Shown here one piece after another: positions 51,501 through 60,500 of a stretch of 64,000 bases of DNA. Numbering within the stretch: position 1 is the first letter of the stretch; every line of letters starts with the position of its first letter. Below the pieces are notes generated by a model. That model had not been told where the DNA came from, searched no databases, and was given only the letters and a program-made list of their open reading frames with translations. The DNA is taken from assembly GCF_028583425.1 (NCBI RefSeq), contig NC_072793.1, positions 65,291,028 through 65,355,027 on the forward strand. Direction: 5' to 3'. The DNA is from Eublepharis macularius. Taxonomy: Eukaryota > Chordata > Lepidosauria > Squamata > Eublepharidae. A program made the position numbers and the translations under genes.

Positions 51501-54500
51501 TATTTCACATCCTGAAATGAATTAGAGTTTGAGCTAAACAGCAGTAAACTTGCAATTTTGGACTTTAAGCAAATCAAAGCAAAAGAACCAAGGAATGCAG
51601 ATCAGGAAAGCATATACTCTAGCACCGCATCATTTGAAAAAGAAATATTCTTACCTCGGATTAATCTTTGCTTCTTCCATCATTTTCTTGAAATCTTCCT
51701 TAGCCTGCATTATTTTGTTTTTCTTTTCTTTACGTTCTTCTTCTGCTCTGGTTTTCACATACTGGTCAAATACCTAAAGAAGTACCGAACAACATGCTGT
51801 ACGAAATGCCCACATGGAGGGCCACCATCAGAAAACAAAAGGGCGCAGCAAAACTGAAATGTAGTGTGTTCTTTTTTAACTCATAAGGACACTAAGGCAT
51901 TATTTCATTACAGACTGCAATATATTTCTATTTTATACATACTCTAACTGCACAATACTGCAAAAATGGAAATTTTACCACAAGTTTATAATCAGGATTA
52001 CCTGCTTTTCAGTTGTATAATACAGCTCATTTTTATTTATTCAAGGAATTAGGAGATTATGAAGAGATTACAAGGTGTGCTGCTCATTACCATGGGGCCT
52101 CAGAGCAGAGGTCACTGTCTTTTTTATGGGGAGGCTTCAACTACATGGGGTTATGAACATCTGATAAAATATGGCAAATATGCACAGAATGAGATTTCAA
52201 TTTTAAATGAAATGAACGAGAAGATACCTGCAACAAAATGCTGTGCAGTTTCTTACTCCTCATGCACCCCTTAAATTCAGTTCTATATCAATGTGAATAT
52301 GTTATTGAGAAACCAGTTAATTAATCCTTTCTCATTGCTTTAGATCTCTGTACCTCTTCAGCCCACTCTCTAAATATTTTTCCTTCTATCCCTTTCTTCC
52401 TCCCTTGCTTTCCCTTTCTCCTCCCTTTAATTCTGTCTCTTCCTTCCACCTGCACATGGTCATTTACCATTCTCACTGCATCTCCTTATTCTGCCCACTG
52501 CTCACCCATCACCATCATATTTCTTTCCCCACTCCCATGAGAGTTTGGACATCTTAGCAACCTCAGCAGATGGCAACGCGTGCTGCTCAAGTTCACAAGC
52601 TCAACGGAGAGGTTGCTTGCTTGTTCTTTTACCTAGTGACCTACCAATGAGCTGAAGGAGTATGCTGACACATGCACCTGATAGAGAGATCAGTTTTCTT
52701 GAAGTCTGCCAGTGCAGACTGGACTAACCCCTTTGGTAGGGGGCCACTAAAAGAACGAGGTGGTATCAAGGGAAAATCATATTTTTCTGTATACCTTTGA
52801 CCTTCATGACTGGCTCTGCTGCACTAATTTTGTTATCTGCGTGGGGGCAAGGACATCACTGTTAAATATAATGATGCTAACTATCCCAACATTTGACTCT
52901 TTACTGGATATTCCTAGTATTAGTATTTTGGTATAAGTATTTTAGTATGAGGATAGTTGTTCCTGCCAATGTATAAAGCTATAGTGACATGTATATTTGA
53001 ATGTGAAACTTTAACTTCCCCCCCAAAACACTGATTTCTGTCTTGAGAACACAAGTGGATGCTCCTCCACCTTCTTATGTTGTAAGCGTCGATTATCTGA
53101 AATTCCCAGATATTAGAATTCCCACTGTCCCAAGAAACCTGTAACTTTCATGACTTCCTGTAATACTAATATTAATTTTTATTTATAAATACCAATTACA
53201 TATACAAATATAATTGCCACAGTGAAAAAGTACCTGTTTTCTTTCTTTAGGGTTAAGAAGCAAGTACCGGGGATCAAAAACTATCTTGTGTAGTTCCTTC
53301 TCCCAAGTAGAAAAAGCAGAAACCTTTTAAAAAAGGAACAAAAAGTGCTGATTTTCCTAGCAATTAAATTCACCCAAAGACATGCAAGTTGTGCACTTTT
53401 TCTTGAAATCAACAGGACATCTGTTAAAAAGGAGCCATAACTGAAACCCTTACAGCAGTTTCATCACTAATAGATGATGAGCTGCAGGAGGTCAGCATGG
53501 CAAATTTCCACACTAATTGGTTCAGAAAACGTCTACATAATTACATAGAACACACAACTAATTACTCATTAAAATAACCACTACTGTGTGACATTTAAAA
53601 ATTGCTACATCAAAAGACAGCTTTGAAGTTCTGCATTATGATTTCCTATGCCTCCATAGCTAGTTTTCTGAACCTTCTCTATTTCTCACTCAGGTGAACA
53701 AGAGTTTTGCTCAGGAATAAACTTTTGGCCACTACTCAAAAGAAAACAAACCTTGAGAACAACAAATTTAACTGTAAATGTCATGGAAATTATGCTGAAG
53801 AACTTCACCACTGGCTAAGAAGTCTACCATCCCCCATACTCAGAAGAAATTTTTGAACTCAAATTTAAGCTCACTTACAGTTCTTAATCACTTCCTCCAT
53901 ACCTTCAGGAATGGAAAAAGCAGCTGCTTAGGAACTGCACTACTGGTATACTGTAGAGAAAACCATTGTTGGCTTTATTTTACGTTAAAATGCAAGTGCT
54001 AAGTCCAATGACTCTTGGATGGCATAATTGCCACAGGAAAAAAATTATGAAGGAGCAATCAAATTCTTTAAACTTGAAAATGTAGTTCAAGGGGATTATG
54101 AAACTTGGAGCTGAAGGTTATAAGTGGAAACTGCAGGTTGTACATAGAGATGTCCAAATGAATACCTACCAAAAATTAAAGCGAGACATCTCTCATCCCC
54201 TAATTATTCCCCACGATCCCACAATGTGAACATCAATAGTTGAGCTGGGGAATGTTTCTGGCTGACTATTTATTTACTTCATGTCCACCTCATTTTTATC
54301 TCCAATGGGGACTCAAACTGGCTTACAGCATTTTCCTCTTCTCCATATTACATATTTATTATTTTATAGAATGTCTGTAGCAGTTCCACAGTACAATGGA
54401 CTTAGAACCGTGTAATCAAGTGTACCAGGGCCTGGAAGTTCCTTAACACACCATGCATACAGGCTCGGACTGTATAAAGAAAAAAACCCTTAAATTCTAA

Positions 54501-57500
54501 CAATTGTGTGCTGGTATTACTTGTCAGATGGAGACAGATGGTATATAATTTAGCAATTATGCTTTTCATTATTCAGTTTCAAGATTTCAGTGTCCTTATA
54601 TCACAAAACACAACGTTTGTCCAAGTCTTATTTAATGGTCACCAGAACAGGAAAATAATTGTTCAATGTTCTCATTAATATAGGAATATTTCCTGACCCC
54701 TCTCTCTAGAAGCATGTCCTTGAACTGTTTCATTCGAGCCTCCAAAGGAACTATGGCCCTCTCTCGAGCAGCCTTAATTTCAGCTTCCATGGCAGCCTCT
54801 TTCTCTGAATCAATGTCTTTGTTATCCTCTTTCCTACAAAAATAAAGACATACAGCATTTCACAAAGAATCACTACTACAATTGAGAAATTTCATTTTCA
54901 GTCACTCAATGGATACAAGTTCAGGGTGAATTCAGGGTGAGAAGAGCAGAACCACCACACTATCTGGGAAAAAACATTCAACAAGCTCTTCATGCTTTTG
55001 CAGGTTGAAAATGATCAATCCAGTTCCATGGAAATGTAATCATACTGTGATGACAAAAGTCATTACACTGTGTGAAAAGCTAGCTCTGCATATTCACATA
55101 GACATTTCTAAGGCCCATGCAAACTTAAAAACTTAATCTGGCTTTAGGGTATGGAGATGAACCACAAAATCATGCAGAATCATTAAATATGAGCGGTGCA
55201 AACTCTAGTGCTAAAAAATTCAAGGAACGTTGCTAAATTCACTTTAGAAATCTTGATTAAATCTCAGAAGTTAATCTGTTAAGCGAAAGAGTAAGTGTAA
55301 CAATAAAGTAAAATCAAGATGGGTAGCCATGTTAATCTGTCTGTAGCAGTAGAAAAGAGCAAGAGTCCAGTAGCACTTAGAAGACTAACAAAATCTGTGG
55401 TACGGTATGAGCTTCAGGTATTTGAGGAAGTGAGCTGTGACTCATGAAAGCTCATATCCTACCACAAATTTTGTCTTATAGGTGCTACTGGACTCTTGCT
55501 CTTTTCTACAATAAAGCAGGTAAAAACAAGGGACACACAGAAGTTCTACCCATTTCTAATTCAAAAAGATAATTATCAAGTCAGTCTAGGTGTGCACAGC
55601 TGTATTCATATTATAGCCACAGAACAGCAGTGACAGGGTTCCTTTCAATTTACATGGTAACTGACCAAATATGTTTTGAGATCTTTCAAAACAGTAATAG
55701 TGTCTTGGGATTATATGAAATGAGTGAAGGAGAGTAACAAAACCAAAATCAAATTTTAAAAAGGAAGCATTGTCCTAATTTGTCGGAAACACACTCTCGT
55801 GCAAAGTAATTTGAAAGAAGGCCTGCCTTTGTTTGCTGCTACCAAAATGTATTTTGCTCACAGAAACAGGTTGAGTGGCTTACTGTACCTCCACAGAACA
55901 CAATAAGTGTGCAGTTATACTAATACAACACTATTTAAAAGCTACTAGGCTATTCCATGTGGCAGTACAAAAGATAGATCTTTATCTATAAGTTGTATTT
56001 CACTTTGAAATTTACATCCCCACAAAAGGTTAGTAAAAGATAATTAGAAATTTCATAGGAAGTCTTAATGATTAGTTATACTAGGAGACAGAATCTAATA
56101 TAAATGAATGTCATCTATTAATTTTAGGTAAACTTACTTTCGTTTCTTTGCTTTTATAGGTTCATCATCATTGGTTTCTTCTAGCATTTCATGTTCTTCT
56201 TTTACTGTAACAGAGATTTCTGTTAGTAAACTTGTAAGATCATTCAATCAAACTTCATCATTTATGCCTGCTTGTTGCCTGCATAGTTCTGAGGAACGTA
56301 CCTCATGTTATATTTGAAAGACAGAGAGGTACCCTATGGAGATACATCAGCATCTCAACATCAAAGAGAGCACAGTATTTAATCAATCAATAATACATGC
56401 CTTCAATTAATATTTCGATAAAAGATGCATTAAGTCTACAATGGTTTCACGAACCTATTACGTTACCCTCCAAGACACAGGATTAATTCAGATGGAATAC
56501 CAAACCATAGGAGTCATTCTGTGGGATTATATTCCCTTCTTAATTCCTGAGCACATGGGTTACTAGCTTTTGCTAACTATAGCTGATTACACCACTTGAA
56601 CTCACAAGTTATGGTTGGTATTACTCTCCAAACTATGTCACAGACATCCACTCCCCACCTCACTTTCTGCCACCTTCCAGACTCAGGTAGACCAAGAGAG
56701 TCCAGTGTACGCTCTCCTTGAGCCACAACCCTCCCAGCTATGGTAAATCCCTTCCCCCATCCCCTTAGGATTGGAACTCGCGTTTCCAGTAGCTATCACT
56801 ACTATAAGGGCTCTCCAACCAATGGCTTATTAACTTGGTTTGCAAAGATACATGCACAGTAAGCAAAAAAGGATATTAGAAGAGGGAATCTGTGCATGAG
56901 AGGGCAGGATGTTTGGCATGATGTCTGAATCACACTATACTTTTATGAACTTTGTATGTGAACTTCTATGAAAGAAGAAAGTGCATCTTGATTGTGCACT
57001 TAGAACATGAGAACTTGCTCATGTTTAATTTTGTTCATTATCACTAAATATATGCTGGTCTTCAAAAAGCTCTACAGAAGTATCAGATTTTATTTTATGC
57101 TTATTCTTCCAATTTGTTGTAGCACAGTGGTTAAGTGGTTAGGCTGCAGGCTCTAGAAAACTGTTGTTGGTCATTTTTTTAAATTTTTCATGAAACGTAA
57201 CAATCGGTCATCAGCACTGAAAGATTTAATTGTATACAATGTTTTTTGTAAAGATTTTGACGGAATTGGGAAGTAGGGGTGTGCACTTCAGGTTTCCGAT
57301 TCGGAAAAAATGCCCAAATCAGACCCCATCTGTAAAGATTTGGAACAGCCGAATCAAAGCTTACCAAAGTGATTCGAAGCTTACCGAAGCCAGCTGGAAA
57401 GGGGGAGAGCTTAACGGGTAGAAGGCTCTCCGTGCCATTCGTGAACGGCGCACAGAGTCTTCTACCCTTTAAGCTCTTCCCCTGTGCCTCCAGACAGCTG

Positions 57501-60500
57501 GAAAGGGGGAGAGCTTAAACGGTAGAAGGCTCTCAGCACTGTTCGCAAACAGCGCACGGAGCCTTATCCTTTAAGCTTTCCCCCCCTCCCTCCAGCCATC
57601 AGTGAACGAGGTGGAGGAGGCCCTTCCTACCCCTCAAATGGCAGGTTGTGGGGTTTGTGGTGTTTAAAGGACACTGCCACTTGCAAGTGGCAGGAAAGGG
57701 CCCTTTAAACTATCAGCTGTCTGCCAGCTGATAGTTTAAAAGGACCTTTAAAGGGCCAGGTAAGTGGGTTGGAGGGGATGGGGGGGGGGGGCTAAGCGGG
57801 AGGGTGAGGTGTGTGTGTGTGTGTGTGGGGGGGGTGTTCTGGGAGAAAATCCAGCCTCCTGAATCATTCTGTAATGCTCCGAATCTTTACGGAGCATTCC
57901 AAAATGATTCAAATACCTGAATCCGAAGCGGCAAGTATTTCCGAATGTTTTTCCTGGAAACCCGAATATTTTCGGAGTGCACACCCCTATTGGGAAGTAA
58001 CTTGCCATGCTCTGGTCCCTGGACAATAGAGCTTACTCCGAGGAAACTGCCTTCAGGATTGCAGCCAGGCTTCTTTAGGGAGGGGAGAACAAGCTCCACA
58101 GGATCCAGCAGGGACCCCTCACAGGCAAGCATGGACAGGTGTCCAGCACCACCAGGGCTTCTGCCTTCTCCTCAGCGACCCTCAGGTGAGGCACGGGAAG
58201 AAGTGCTTAAGCTGTTGATTCGGCAAGCCCCCTCCCGGCAATGCACCTGCAAGAAGATTAATTTGTATTCTGCTCTTCTTCCCCTCAGAGTCTGCTTGCT
58301 CTGGTTTGCTGGCTGCTGCAAAGCACCTGCTTGCTGCTGTGAAGGTGCCAGTGTATTGAAGGCTTGAGCACTTCTTCTGGTGGCAAGTAGGCACTTTGCA
58401 TGCGCTTGGAAGGCAAAGCAGTAGGGTGCTGAGGGGAGATGCAGAGAGAAGTGCTTAAGCCATCGATTCAACGGGCCCCCTCCTGGCAGCAAGCAGGCAC
58501 TTTGCAGTGGCCTGGAGGCCAGAGTGGAAGGGCAGTGAGGGGAGGCATGGGGAGGAGGGTGCTTAGGCTGTTGCTTCAGCAGTCCCCCTCCTGGCAGTAA
58601 GCAGATGCTTCACAGTGGCCTCGAGGCCAGAGTTGTTGACAATGCGCCTGCACGAGAATAAAAAATTTGTTGCCAATTTAGCTTGCCTTTTATATGGTCA
58701 ATTAATGTTCTGCCTTTTTCCAAATAATAATTTAATTTACTAGAATTGTGCACCAAATAAATACTTTAACCAATCAATGATTGTTTTATTTGAACTAAAC
58801 ATTGAACTAGACAAGTTACCTACTCCATAAACTAATATTTTAGTCAGTGTAATTAAAAGAGTATGTCTACAGATATTTAAGCCTAAACATGTAAAAACTC
58901 TAAATTCTATGGATGTTCAAGAGATTATATGTAAATGCATGACAATATATTCCCCTACACTGAAAGCACTAGAATAAAAGGAGACACATTCCTCAACTTA
59001 AAATTCACTTTTTTTGGAGCCTTGCCACCTGAAACTATACCTAGAACATGCTCTCTCTCTCCATGCCTGAAATTTATTTTCAGTTTCAGAAATTCTAATC
59101 TCTAAGCCTTCAGGTTCACCAAACTCCAAGTTCAACTACTAATCATAATAACTAATAGCAACCATAAAGTGTCATCACAAAACCCTAGAATTAACATTCA
59201 AACTCAGCTGAGGCAAAGGCATCCACAGTCTACAATACTGCACAAAGACAGAGGTTTAAACCAATATAGCTGCCAGCCTGGTAGAATGGGTAGTGATTCC
59301 TGAAGGTGCTGGTTGGTGCTGGATATCTGGAACTTGTATACCAAGAAGATGCAGGCTTTGATCCATCTATTTATGGTTGACTTAGATACCTTCTTTCCAA
59401 TGCTACCAGGAAGGAAGGAAATGAACAAGGAGGCTGAATGTTGGATAATCTCTGTACTCTTGAAATAGGCACAGTACTCTTCTGATGTCAAGTTTGTACC
59501 AGCCATGTTCCTTATGGTGACTGGGATAAGGACAGAAGAGTTTACCTTCAGTATGAAGGGTCCATGTGTAGGGTCACAAAGCCCATATGGAAAAAGTAAA
59601 GTTTCTCTCTTAACTGGAAGGGCAGGAATTCTGGAGACAACTTGGTGGAAAGGCAATCTTGAAGGATAATATCTAGAGGTGGGCTTGAATCACAATACGA
59701 AGCAAAAAACCCGCACGAACCAGGGCGATTCGTGGTTTGTGAAAAGAGTTTGTGAGACCACATTTTCCATGAACTCCATACCTTTTTTTGCCCGGTTCGT
59801 GCGAGTCGTCAATGGTTTGTAAAGCCAGACAGGCTGGCGCCACTGATCATGTGTGAAACTGACAGCCTCATTCTCCTGCCGCCCGGGTGGCAGGCGAACA
59901 GACTCTGTGCTGAGTTCAGCCGATGGGCTGAAGCCAGTGCGGGGTGAGTGAAGCTGACAGCCCCATTCTCCAGCCGCAGGGGCGGCAGGAGAACAGGGCT
60001 GTCAGTTTCACAGACCCCGCGCTGGGTTCAGCTGATGAGCTGAAGCCGGTGCAGGGTGAGTGAAGCTAACAGTCCCTTTCTCCTCCCGCCAAGTAGCAGT
60101 AGAACAGGGCTGTCAGCTTGCCAGCGGTGCAGGGAACCGCCTTCCCTTCAAACTCGCTCCCTTTCCAGCTGGCTGGAGGAAGGGGGGGGCGAGTTTGAAG
60201 GGAAGAAGCCCTGTTCTCCTGCCACTGCGAGCAGCAGAAGGGGGCTGTCTGTTTCAAACACCCAGCACCAGCTTCAGCTAGTCATCAGATATTTTCCTTT
60301 GTGGTCCTAGTGGCTGTGCAAATTACCATATGGACCCTTGGCTACAAGCGGAACTAGAAGGCTGAACATGAACCCTGATGAGCAGTTAAATCAATGCCTG
60401 ATCTTCCCTACTTACAAAGGACAAAGGTGACCTAGTCACAAAGGATGCTAAACAAAGGTCTGGAAGCCTAGTGTGAAGTCCACCCGAGTGTGTAGTTGCC

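Noticed and set aside
57945-58367. 140-codon plus-strand frame
   Set aside because: It crosses the right end of a hAT element into a tandem array, so it cannot be an old gene.
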